From positions 1,240,001 through 1,304,000 of the forward strand of contig NC_063018.1 of assembly GCF_020509005.1 (NCBI RefSeq): DNA of 64,000 nucleotides, read 5' to 3'. A program made the position numbers and the translations under genes. Of this stretch, positions 42,906 through 53,225 are shown piece after piece (the stretch's first letter is position 1; each line of letters opens with the position of its first letter). This DNA comes from Fulvia fulva. Taxonomy: Eukaryota; Ascomycota; Dothideomycetes; Mycosphaerellales; Mycosphaerellaceae. The notes under the pieces are model-generated. The model was given only the letters and a program-made list of their open reading frames with translations, searched no databases and was not told where the DNA came from.

Positions 42906-43190
42906 CATGCACAAAGGACCAACTACAACATATGGCAGGCTCGGTTGCCACAACAGTGACTCCATGGCCTGGAGCTGGACGAACAAAGCCATTATGCGGA
43001 TAACGCGCTATCGTAATAACACATCGCCATGTTATCAACCTTTCCTAGGCAGCCTCATGTCCTCCTCCCTCCACTACAAGTCACAGCATCATCCAACATT
43101 AGACAAGATCATCAACAGCATCTCAATACTTCACCACATTTCCAAGGTGTCCACACGCTACCTCAATAATCAACCCTAAGACCTGAACAC

Positions 43191-43412
43191 TTGTCTTGCA
43201 TTCCTGCAGTGCGTCTGAGACACGACTCGAAACTCCACTTGATGGGCGATCTCATCTACGAAGGTCGCAAGTCCCTGGACAACTTTCGTCTTTGGAGGAA
43301 ACAGCGGGAGTACGACAAGAAGGTGAAGCCATGGGAGTGGCATCGAGAGAGGCATTCGGTCGTGGGGAGGTGTAGGAGGGTGCGGAAGTGGGTTGAGGGG
43401 AGGTGGTGGTAG
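43191..43412 (+). other. 73-codon plus-strand frame, not supported as a gene
   Basis: Short Arg/Trp-rich frame in the region between the left 35-bp array and the STAND-like gene. No domain and no signals. Recorded only so the reader knows it exists. Confidence 0.1.
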
Positions 43413-43932
43413 CTTCTCGTGTGAGGAAAGACTGCTGGGAGGTGTCGTTCGTGGCTGAGCATCACAAATCTCGTTGCCTGAGCATCATGTGCTGGTTCAC
43501 ATGTGCAGAGGGCAGCGCGCGAAGTATTGTCACGACACGTCATGACCATGCCACCAGAGGGCGGCCTGGAAGGGTGCTGAGGGCACGCCAGAGCCGTGGT
43601 ACAAGATGATGCTTGGAGGGCAGGTGATGAGCTCGTAGGAGGCAGATGCAGAGGCTGAGTACTCACCGATGACCTCTACCACCTGAACGCTCAGTGCTGG
43701 CAAAAGGAGAGTGGTTACGGCACGTCATCTCCATACCACACAAGAGAGTGGCGGTGCCTTGTGATCAGCCAACCACTGCGTTGCTCCTCATGTCGTGGAA
43801 CAAGGTACCGAAGCTAGGCCACAGAGACGATCGAATGGAGCAGGCAGTGCAGGCGGCCCCTATAATGCCTTCTATCATCGCCGGCCACTCACGGTTTATC
43901 CTCAGCTCACCGGTTTAGATCAAAATTCTACT

Positions 43933-45592
43933 ATGGCTGCTCCAGGCTTTGGCTTCTCGGTTGGCGACTTCATATCCGGAATACAACTGACTGGACAGGT
44001 CATAGACGCACTCAGGACTTCAAACACGGCCCCAGCGGAGTACAAGTGTGCTTTGACTCTACTGCAGACATTACACTGTCTTCTCCAGCAATTCGTGGAC
44101 ACACCAATCGCAGGGAACGAAGAGAGTCAAGCCCGGGCGGTGGCATGTGCCAAAGAAGCCATCACCTGTGTTCAGAGGTTTGCTACCAGAATCGGTAGGC
44201 TGGAGCATGCGCTAGGACTACCACACGAGGCGACGAGATTGACCCTGAAGAAGAGAGTGGCCAGAGTGCCATCGAAGCTGAAATGGGCATTATGCACCAA
44301 AGATGACCTTGCGAGCTTTACCAACACTGTTATGCCACATGTCTCGATGGTCCAGCTATATCTTCAGATGCAGCAATGTTCCCCTAGGAACGTACCACAA
44401 GCGCGCATGACAATTCCGACAGAGACCTCAGCCGCGATCGAGACTCATCAGCGTCGTCTGGAGCAGGACTTAGAAGACGTCGGAATTGATAACGACATAA
44501 GTCGAAAATCCCCAGTGCTTTGCGCCCGTGCCATCAATAGTCACCGAGGCCCGATAGCTACCGCTTCCTTCGGCTCGCCGGTCGGTCGCATCATTGTTGC
44601 AATCCAGGTTGATGGAAAAGGAGTCCGAGAGCTTGTTGCCACGATTGGCACTATTATGAAGTAGGTGCTCGACTCTTCGTTCACGCTTCCTTTTCCACTG
44701 ACATTGCGCAGCCTTATGTGGTCCTTGTTCGCGAAGCTGCTCGGAGCATCTAGCTCGGTGCCAGCACGGCCCACGACGAGTCTCGATACCGACATTGTCG
44801 TTACTGACGCCCTAGGAAGGGTCATTCGACTGCCTTACGAGCACTTCCAGATATCCTGGATGATGGTGTACGCTAGGCTCAGCGTAGCCTTTGAAGATTG
44901 CCCTGGGGAACTCAAGGTGCAAGAAGGAAGCTATGTGATGCGTTGCGGTCATCGTGAACCGGGTGACGAACTTGATGCGGATAATTGGAATACTGTGTCT
45001 CCGGGCGCGAAACTGTCTATGGTGCTCGTGATCGAGAGCGGCGATTACAGTCCCACCGAATGCCCGGCGTGTGGACTTGACTATGAAGCCTTTTTATCAA
45101 CCGATGATGGAGAACAGTTCATGAGAAAATGGATCACTTGGTAAGTATTATAGATCCCTCGTCGTCAAAATAGCCACTGGCAACGACAGCGCAAAATGTG
45201 GCATCGTTCAGGATACCTGCTACCAGTCGCACTACCACAGTCTACATACGGATAATTTCATATGTCCCCAGACTTACCAAGATAGCACCTGGGAGTGTGA
45301 TTTCCAGCACCTCTCGAACATGGACCACGAATGGGAAGGTTCAAGTCATGAAGGAGTCGATGTTCATGCCTTCAAGATGGTACGACGATTCACTCACATC
45401 TGCCTAGATCGCGATAGATGCTTCGCCAATGCTAGGAGTCTGCGAGCACATTGGGAAAACTCTTGTGGAGTCATAGAGGAAGTGGACGACATCGATGACA
45501 GCGATCGGGAGGATGAAGACAACCACAGTGAGAGTGTTTCGGATGCAGACAGTGATTGTGCATCAATGACGGATTCTGACAGCCCTGACTGA
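43933..45592 (+). CDS. STAND-type N-terminal + ubiquitin-like + Cys/His-rich protein (3 exons)
   Basis: CDS join(43933..44660, 44712..45140, 45190..45592), 519 aa. The start MAAPGFGFSVGDFISGIQLTGQVIDALR and the helices after it match the N-terminal domain common to fungal STAND/NLR-like proteins. The second exon carries the ubiquitin-like domain often paired with it (DIVVTDALGRVIRLPYEHF, then WNTVSPGAKLSMVLVIE) and a CPACG motif. The third exon is rich in Cys and His (CAKCG, DTCYQSHYH, CDFQHL) and ends with a C2H2-like RSLRAHW segment and an acidic Ser/Asp tail. Introns are 51 and 49 bp, with GTAGGT/CAG and GTAAGT/CAG; both junctions keep frame. There is no NACHT/NB-ARC ATPase, so it is not a full STAND receptor. 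A role in signalling or immunity-like control is inference. Confidence 0.65.
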
Positions 45593-45645
45593 TGGCGAGG
45601 TACGGACGAATACTAGAGATAGGCATGGCTATAAACGTTCTAGAT

Positions 45646-45890
45646 GGTAGACCTGCAATCGAGTCAATCGAGTAAATCTCCAGATACGTACAGTCTAACG
45701 GCCTGAGTACTTCGAAAGAAAGGTCCATTTCACCGTCCCAGACATATCGGCAGATACGGAAAGTCTGCCGATTCAGGTATGCTCATGAGAGCTGAATAGT
45801 CCACCAAACCAGACACGTCGGAGAGATATGTATGTCCTACTCACCTGAGTACGTTGGACGATACTCAAATTTAACTACACAAGTCCATCG
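45646..45890. repeat. degenerate 35-bp-period repeat, right array
   Basis: Units begin near 45681, 45716, 45751, 45786 and 45821 with the core CAGATACGTACAGTCTAACGG and many substitutions. The period and core are those of the array at 42753-42905, on the other side of the same gene. Confidence 0.65.
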
Positions 45891-46078
45891 AAGGTGACGT
45901 ATAGTTTGCTCCCGGCGAAATACTCCCATGTCCCTCAATCCACGGTTATGTACAGGCTTCTGTGCGATAGTAACGGCCACCTGCACCTGAGTCCCGATGG
46001 TCTACCACGTTCCATGGGTCTCATCCATCAACCTAGCGGGTCCCGACTGCAATGCTTCAGCACATACCCACCATGCCT

Positions 46079-46315
46079 CTACCTCACTATCAGCTCCCCA
46101 CACTTAGCACACTTCATCTCTTCTTCCTGAGGCGGCAACCCTACTTGCAGTAACGCGGCTGATTTGCAGTGCTTCGGCTGTTTTTGCTTCTCTTTCTTCC
46201 TCGCTTCCTCAACTTCTTCTATCCATCTCTGGCACGGAATGATGCAGCTGAGATGGGCGCTTCTGCATTCCTTAGATTCGCCACGGTGACCGAGGGTGAA
46301 GTATTGCTGGCACAT
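46079..46315 (-). CDS. possible small cysteine-rich protein
   Basis: 78 codons: starts MCQQYFTLGHRG and ends in a C-X2-C motif (MKCAKCGELIVR). The middle has five more cysteines and a Lys/Glu-rich helix. Small fungal proteins opening MC-x-x-YFT with scattered cysteines are common, so this may be real, but there is no second line of evidence and no secretion signal. Not assigned to a family. Confidence 0.3.
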   Translation of the reverse strand: MCQQYFTLGHRGESKECRSAHLSCIIPCQRWIEEVEEARKKEKQKQPKHCKSAALLQVGLPPQEEEMKCAKCGELIVR

Positions 46316-46763
46316 GGTGACTTGGTTTCGACGTGGCTGGAGATGGAAGAGAGAGGGAGAGAGATAGACAGGGAGGGGAAGGGGGTTTATGTACTGACTA
46401 AGTAGGTATTTTGTTTGTGGTTAAAGGATCAGGGTGGCTCCACAGACTTCTGGTACGATCGTGTAGATCAAAGAGAGCTTATATAACGAGCTGGGCTTCA
46501 AAGCTGGGCTCGCTCCTGACATTCACGGTAGGCAGGAAGTATGTGATTCATGATTAGACCAGTGTACGTAGCATGTCAGAAACCGCAGTCTGCCGCCCGT
46601 GATACATGAAGCTCAACTTCTGCTTCGACCAAGTAATTTGGTCTTTTTGTCCCCTTTATTCGCTACTATGTCTCCTTCGTAGCCCGAAGCCCATCGCTAA
46701 TCGTGCACTGAATTGCGAATCTCCTGTGTTGTCGGGCTCAAAACGACCACAACCCTATGCTGA

Positions 46764-47405
46764 TCAGTCTCCGCCCGACTCACCAGCTGGCAACTCTCCC
46801 ATGAGCTCTGTCCTCTTGAATATCTCGGCCTCATACAGCTTCCGCTGCTGCCGCTCGCTGCCTTTTGCCAGCCAAGCGACCGCTTCATCCACAACAGCGC
46901 CAATCGTATTAACCTCCGGTGGTGTGTAATGCTGATTCACGGAAAGAGGCAGCGCACAGGGTCCAGGTCTCCAGAAGTCGACACTCAGATTCTTTAGGCC
47001 GCGGTCGAGTCTGATCTTGCGCCATGAAGCGTCTCGCTGGCTACAAGGGACGACCTGGCTCTCGATCTGTGCCAAGGTGCGGTCGATGTTTTTTGGTGAG
47101 AGGATCTTGCTAGTGCCGACGTTCATCTGGAGCTCTTGGCCGTTGAGAATGGTGTGTACGCTGAGGATTTTGAATGGTCGAAGTGCTCGTTGCAGGTTTG
47201 AAGATTGCAGTAGGCGCACGAGGCGGAACAGGCTGAGACGGTCGCTGGGCTCCAGGAGCATGGCGGCCCGGAATCTTCGTTGCTTGATGGTGTCGTCGAA
47301 GGTGCTGTTAATTTGACGTAGTTTGAACAGAGTGAGCGCAGGCAAGTGCTCGAGAATGTTCTCGACAAGCTCGGGGATGGCGAAAACCGCAGCTGATGCG
47401 GCCAT
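46764..47405 (-). CDS. F-box-like protein
   Basis: 213-codon single-exon gene. Residues 8-45 (FAIPELVENILEHLPALTLFKLRQINSTFDDTIK) fit the F-box pattern of a Leu/Pro start, alternating hydrophobic helix and a central Leu-rich turn. Proteins with this motif recruit substrates to SCF ubiquitin ligases through Skp1. The rest shows no WD40 or LRR repeats; it has the mixed alpha/beta look of the many short F-box proteins of filamentous fungi. Substrate unknown. Confidence 0.6.
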   Translation of the reverse strand: MAASAAVFAIPELVENILEHLPALTLFKLRQINSTFDDTIKQRRFRAAMLLEPSDRLSLFRLVRLLQSSNLQRALRPFKILSVHTILNGQELQMNVGTSKILSPKNIDRTLAQIESQVVPCSQRDASWRKIRLDRGLKNLSVDFWRPGPCALPLSVNQHYTPPEVNTIGAVVDEAVAWLAKGSERQQRKLYEAEIFKRTELMGELPAGESGGD

Positions 47406-48167
47406 TTTGGGTGTTCTCTCTGGTGTCTTTGTCAGTGATAGATTGAAGAAACCAACAGACCGCTCGCTGTTGCTTACTGATATGGCAATTAGAGATGCGA
47501 ATGTTGTCGCGATGTTGACATTTGGGGATGAGGCTGGTGATAAGTGAGGGCGGTGGTCAAAGCTTTGACATCACATGCGAAAAGCAAGGATGCGGCTGTA
47601 CACGGACTCGAGTTGGCCACACCGGGGCTGTTCACGTAGACAGCGTGAAATCCACTCCAAGGTCAGTCTTGTTCACTATCTCGAGCCCGTTAACCCTGAT
47701 TCTGCTCAACATGACGTCGGTGCTTCGAGACAAAGTCAACCAAGTCCGTGAATTGCCTGATCACGATCCTTCTAGCTCTACTGAACTGATCACGGTCTTC
47801 TTTGAGATGGAGTACGTACAATGAACTATACGTACAAAGAGCTGTACGTATAACGAGCTGTACATGCTTGAACAGGCCGATAGCTTTCATGTGACCCAGC
47901 GTAGCTCACCATGTCTGCATGCTCGCTTCGACATAATAGACAGTGCGCAGTAAGATGGAGTTGACGTGAAGCAAAAATGTCGAATCACGGTGAAAGTTGT
48001 AGGCTGTGGTCCCCTTCATGGAGCAGAGGAAGCTTGAAAGATTGCTTGGGGCACAGATTGATTAATAAGAGGCTTATAACACCTAAGTCATAACTGATCG
48101 TCGTGTGCTGTTGGCCGTTGCTGCGCACCTAGTGTCCTCGACCAGCGGCGCCTTCCAGACTAGTGTA
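47406..48167. other. intergenic, upstream of the F-box-like gene
   Basis: 760 bp. A small cluster of GTACGTA/TACGTACA motifs lies at about 47811-47870 (roughly 18-bp spacing). No gene recognised. Confidence 0.5.
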
Positions 48168-49640
48168 TCAGTAGTACACGGGCTTGTCCTTATCCGTGAG
48201 GTCGAATACGACAGATGAGTGTGGCCTCGCACCACCACGGAGTGGGAACTCCTGTGGAGAATTGATGGACCTGTTGAAGCTAAGCGAGCCATCGTCGTTC
48301 AGATCAATCCAGAGCGCCTTGAAATCGGCTGGAGTGTTGAGAATGCCGATGTCACCAGTCTGGACAAAGTAGTCGGACACTAGCAAGTGCTTCTGATCCG
48401 GTGCTAACTTAAGGTAATGTGGGCCCACAGTGGGCTGCACCTCATCTGGATCATCGAGACGCTTGAAATTGTCCAAATCGGAGATGTCGAGAGCAGCGAT
48501 GTGGTCTGCCGTGGTAAGGGTAAAGTATGCGAACCTGCCGTCTTTGGTAATGTCTGAGTAGATGGCTGTGGTATCTCGAGCCTTTGGCCCAAGATCATAA
48601 AGAAGCTCAGCGCGGCCGGGGTTGCCATTCTCATCGCGACGCTCTGGATAAATGATCCAGACTTGACCAAGGTGAACAGCGGTGGCGATTGCAGCGCCTT
48701 CTTTGTTACCCGGGATGAACTTTACGTCCTGGATGCCGCCACCATCGGGAATTTTGATAGTGTTGGTGATCTTTCGAGACTTGAGATCCCAGAGACGAAG
48801 CATGTCGGCGCGCTGGATTCCAGCTGATGGCTTGAGTACCGTGATGGGTACAACGAAGTCTGAAGTAAGGATGTGGCCACGATCGAAGTCGATACTGAGA
48901 CCGTGTGGCGAGAACTGGTCGCCGAGGATGTTCAGAGTGCCCTCGACATCTTCCGGCCACTGGTGAATGATGTTATAATCTTCGTCGGTCTCAATGAGGC
49001 GACCAGGGGCTGTGCCAACGGCGGAGCCCATATAGGTGATGAAGAATCCGCCATTCGGCTTGGCTACAACCTCGTCTGCGATGGAAGCTAACAAAGCACG
49101 ATCAGATTTGGTATACTTCGGCTCGTATGGGTTGGAAACCTAGGAAATAGTCAGTTATGTATAGACGATGTAAGTTTGTGTCGCACTCACATCCCAATAG
49201 AACCCTATATCTTGCGTCTTCAACAAAGACAATAACCCGCCACCCCATAGTGTCTTGCCATCCTTCGATACACCAAGATGATGAGGGCTGTTGCCAGAAG
49301 TTGGCACGTCTACCACTCTCAACAGAGTTCCAAAAGTATCATCGTCCAGACTGTACGATGCCAAGAAGTCAGCATGCTTGTTATCACCAGCACCAGTCCA
49401 GAAGTAGCCAATCTTCTTGGGCTTGATGTTGCTGCCGTTCCAAGGTGGAGATGGCAATGCCGGAGTAGGAATCTGCAGGATAGGGAGCGGTGGTGCGACG
49501 TCATTGAGAAGCTCAGTGACGCCAGGAATCGATGGGATGAGTGGCGGCAGAGAGAATTGACGTTTGCTTGGCTGCCCAGCTGGAATCGCCGCGCTGCTGA
49601 GGCCAATGAGGGCCGCGACGGCAAGCTTAGAGAGTGTCAT
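48168..49640 (-). CDS. secreted selenium-binding protein / methanethiol oxidase-like (2 exons)
   Basis: CDS complement(join(48168..49139, 49191..49640)), 473 aa. Residues 1-20 (MTLSKLAVAALIGLSSAAIP) are a signal peptide, which decides this start over an upstream ATG at 49709. The mature protein follows the SBP56/methanethiol oxidase family, a seven-bladed beta-propeller: HHLGVSKDGKTLWGGG, IGFYWDVSNPYEPKY across the splice junction, QFSPHGLSIDFDRGHILTSD, and HYLKLAPDQKHLLVSDYF. Family members oxidise methanethiol or bind selenium; activity here is inferred. The 51-bp intron (49140-49190) has GTGAGT and CTGAC-CTAG signals. The residues after the signal peptide are Pro-rich. Extracellular location is unusual for the animal proteins. 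Confidence 0.75.
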
Positions 49641-51604
49641 GTTGACAAGGATGTCTCGAGTCGTAGAGCTAGCTTGTGCAAGAATGAGATAGATTGAGCA
49701 GGTTTCCAAAAGGTATATATGCTAGAGTTCATTGTTAGCACGATGGTGCCTTCTCGAAAGCACAACGAGTACACCCTCTTCATCTCGGACAGCAAGCTAC
49801 GCAGTTCCCATAGCTGTCGTCAATCATGAAGATCTGCACTCCAATCCGTCCAGTCGGTCTGGGACGCCAGGCGTGGTCGAGCACATCAATATTGCCAAGT
49901 ATGGTTTTATGGTCGAGTAAAGGCAGACCCGACGAGGTACGGACTCACCGAGCGACATGCTATATGCCAACGCTCGCTCAAACTAGTATGGCGGCCTCGA
50001 CACAAGCAAAGACGCAAATTGCGGTGCAGGGGCCTAGAAGAATGGGTCAATCGAACATCTCGCAGTCCTTATTGGAGTATTTTGGTGCTACTCGGGCGGG
50101 TGCAGACTGGAGCCGGATCGCGGACCCAGAACGCACAGCCCTCATACTTGCGCCCAAGTGTTGTGCCTGCCCAAGCTCTGAGACATAGTCCCTTTTCTCT
50201 TGTGGCAGCGACGAGCATGGGTCCGAGCTGAGGGGTTGTTGTTGAGCACGAGAATCTTGAAGCCCTTCCAATCCACAAAACAGTCCATCCGGACGGACGA
50301 AGAGGAGCTGCAGGTATGTGCTGCCCAAAGTGGCCGGGTATCCTGATATGTCTCAACCAAAGATCACCCAGCTGCGAAGAATGCGTTGATCTACACAGAA
50401 TCTTCTCAGATCAGATGCCCAGGCTTTAGTGAGCAGTTGGAACAATGATGACAGCCAGGGCGTCGATAGGCTTGCAAAGCCTAAGGAAAGGTCAGAGAAG
50501 CGCATCCACCTTTACCAAGAAACCGAAATTACTCCAAGACTGGTGCAAAATCAAAGGCTATAGCGCAACAGACATGGGCCTTTCCCAAAAGCAGGATCAT
50601 CGAACATAAGTACCGGGGTCGCGAGGTGGCTCACCATTGATACTGAGCGAACAAACATCGCAAGGACGCTTACACGAAGGTATAGCCATTCTCAAGAGAT
50701 CGCGGTGCAGTAACAAGCCGGATTTGTTGCCATGAAGACGCCTGCAAGCCCGAATAATGAAGCCCTGCCACTGCTGCATCAACGGTGTGAGAAATGTCGC
50801 ATTGGGCGAGCTTGCTGTACGAGTGCGGTCGACGGGGCTGCTTTGGCACCCAGAAACGTCGTTTACTAGCCGGAATAGCTCAAAGAGCCTTGCGCACCTG
50901 GTACACATCCTCCAGGCATGAAGTCGAGGATTTCCTGATTGGGCAATTTCGGCTTCTTGTGCTCGGACCATGTGAGTGAAACTATTCCTCTTCAGACGAT
51001 TACGCCATATGCAGCGAGAATGAGTGCGCAGGGCCAAGCATGACGATCATACCTCTGTCGAGCTGTTTACGGCAGAACCACGCTCTTGGTATAAGATCAT
51101 CCCAGATGGATATAGGGCCCTCCCATGCCCAGCCTTTGCCCAGACTTTGGTCCAACATCTGGCGTTTTGATGCCATCTCCTGAACTCAAGGCGACATGCT
51201 TGTGCAGGCGATCTTGCTTGAGACAGCCAGTGAGATGCTTGTACCGGCGGCACAACTGTGCGGACGCATCTGCTTGTATCGGATTGCACTGTCGTTCATA
51301 CGCTTACACCCGAGATTATCGCGGGTATGCTTCGAGCACGCCTTTGCAGCTTAGCAGTATGGCACCACAAAGGCATTGTCCATCACTGCCGGAGCCAAGC
51401 ATTTGTATTGGGATCTCTGCCAAGGTCTCAACCCGCGACAGCGCGCAAGCAGCTTGAATCATTGTGTCGATCGACCAAGCGACCTTGGGAGTTCGTGCTT
51501 CGCGTCCTCCATGACGCGCCTTCCAGTGTGAGCGTTATAATCTCGAGAAATCTTCCTCAGCTACGCATTTTGATTGTAGTTGGCTGGTACTCCTTTCGTC
51601 CACT
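49641..51604. other. long divergent intergenic region
   Basis: 1.96 kb between two secreted-protein genes transcribed apart. Several short frames cross it, but none shows a domain, a signal peptide or consistent splicing. Likely two promoters plus non-coding DNA. Confidence 0.5.
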
Positions 51605-53106
51605 ATGAAGATCTCCGTCTTGCTTGCCAGCGCTCTTGCTCTTGGTGGAGTCGAAGCCGCCGCAAAGCGACGCTCGCCTCCTAAACAGTTCCAAGAGAAA
51701 CACCTTCCCAGCAAGCGGACGTCGAAGCATTTGAGGCCCTATGCAGACATTGCTGGCATCACCAAGCGCCAGACCGATTGGCAGTACCAGCCCGATGGAG
51801 AGGCGTTGGGAGCTCCCGATACAAAGCAAGCAGGTTATGCAGAAGGTGCTTTCGCAGAGGGACAACCAGAAAGCTCAAATGGACGAGGAGCTCCCTTCTC
51901 TGGTAAGGGTCTTGACCATCATGTTTGATGCGAAGTAAAGACTGACCCTGCTTGTAGGTGGAACAAACCCCATCGTGGACGTCCAGAACCCTAGCAACCT
52001 TGGCGCCGAATCGACCGACAATGGCATTGTAGCCAACCTCAAATGGCGTTTCTCGGATTCAAAGACTCGCCTGTTGAAGGGTGGCTGGGTTCGCGAGCAA
52101 GTCATCACCGACCTGCCTTCGAGCAAAGACATCCCGGGGGCTCAGCAGCATCTCAAGAAGGGAGCTACCCGTGAGCTCCACTGGCACAAAGTCGCCGAGT
52201 GGGGGTTCGTGTACGCAGGTCGGGTTACTGTTTCTGCTGTCGACGAGGACGGTAAGAACCAGTGGGAGCCCTCGAGGTCGGTGACATCTGGTACTTTCCC
52301 AAAGGTGCGGCACACGCTGTTCAAGGATTGGCAGATGAGAACGAGTTCCTGCTTGTCTTTGATGAGGCCAATTACGATGCGCCTGGTACGACATTCAACG
52401 TGGACGACTGGATCGCGCACACTCCGAAGAATATCTTGGCCAAGAACTTCGGTAAGTGTCATCCATTCCATATGTTGTGCTATAGCTGCTGACCAGCCAA
52501 GGCGTTAACGAATCGCTCTTTGATACTATCCCAGCAACGAGTCCCTACATCGTGGCTGGTAACGCCAATGGCACAGTCAGCGGGGAGGGCATCGACTCTC
52601 CTTTCGGCAAGCTGGAAGGTAACAGCTCGTATGTGATTCATCATGGAGATGTGGAGCCTATTACTGCACCTGGCGGAGGTGGTACAATCCAGATCTTCGA
52701 CTCCAGGACCTTTCCGATCTCCACCACCATTGCCGCGTCTGTGGTTACAATCAAGCCTGGTGGTCTTCGTGAGCTCCACTGGCACCCAACAGCCGAGGAG
52801 TGGGTGTACTTCGTTCAAGGTCAAGCTCGTGCTTCGGTGTTCACTGGCAACGCTGCTGCGCGTACTTTTGACTTCAGCGCCCGTGACACTGCCGTCTTCC
52901 CTGACAACAGCGGACACTATGTCATCAACACTTCGAACAATACAGATCTAGTGTGGATCGAAATCTTCAAGGCTGACCGCGTGGCGGACATCTCGCTGAC
53001 CCAGTGGCTCGCCTTGACCCCGGCTCCAGCTGTCTCGCAGGTGCTGAACATCAGTGTAGACGCTGTAAGGCTGCTGAAGAAAGAGAAGCAGCTGATCATC
53101 GCTTGA
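51605..53106 (+). pseudogene. bicupin oxalate decarboxylase, broken by a one-base frameshift
   Basis: Exons 51605-51902, 51958-52451 and 52502-53106, about 465 codons in total. Signal peptide at the start (MKISVLLASALALGGVEA). The first cupin has the metal-binding RELHWHKVAEWGF and continues with EVGDIWYFPKGAAHAV; the second has LRELHWHPTAEEWVYF and FPDNSGHYV. This is the two-cupin layout of Mn-dependent oxalate decarboxylases, which turn oxalate into formate and CO2. Introns of 55 and 50 bp have normal signals and keep phase. Between about 52249 and 52275 the frame slips: sequence up to GKNQ is in one frame and EVGDIWYF in another, as if one base were missing. No usable intron spans the gap. 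Either a recent inactivation or a sequence error; the other half looks well kept. Confidence 0.8.
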
Positions 53107-53225
53107 TAGTGCTTCTGCGGTGTTTTGATATGCGGAAGGCGAGGGTAGAATAATGCAAGATGCAAGATGCAAGCATAAAGTGTAGAGTCAATGAACTCGT
53201 GAAATTTCTCTTCAAATATGCCGCT

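Larger units (their letters stand above)
42597..43932. other. intergenic region with a 35-bp-period repeat array
   Basis: 1.3 kb between two plus-strand genes. The left part holds the degenerate repeat described separately. A 73-codon plus-strand frame at 43191-43412 has no recognisable domain and I do not call it. The rest should include the promoter of the next gene. Confidence 0.5.
45593..46763. other. intergenic region with second 35-bp repeat array
   Basis: 1.2 kb between the STAND-like gene and the F-box-like gene. It contains the right-hand repeat array and one possible small cysteine-rich ORF on the minus strand, both listed separately. Confidence 0.5.

Noticed and set aside
47811..47870. 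Third copy of the 35-bp repeat
   Set aside because: It shares the TACGTACA string but has an approximately 18-bp spacing and no longer match to the 35-bp consensus.
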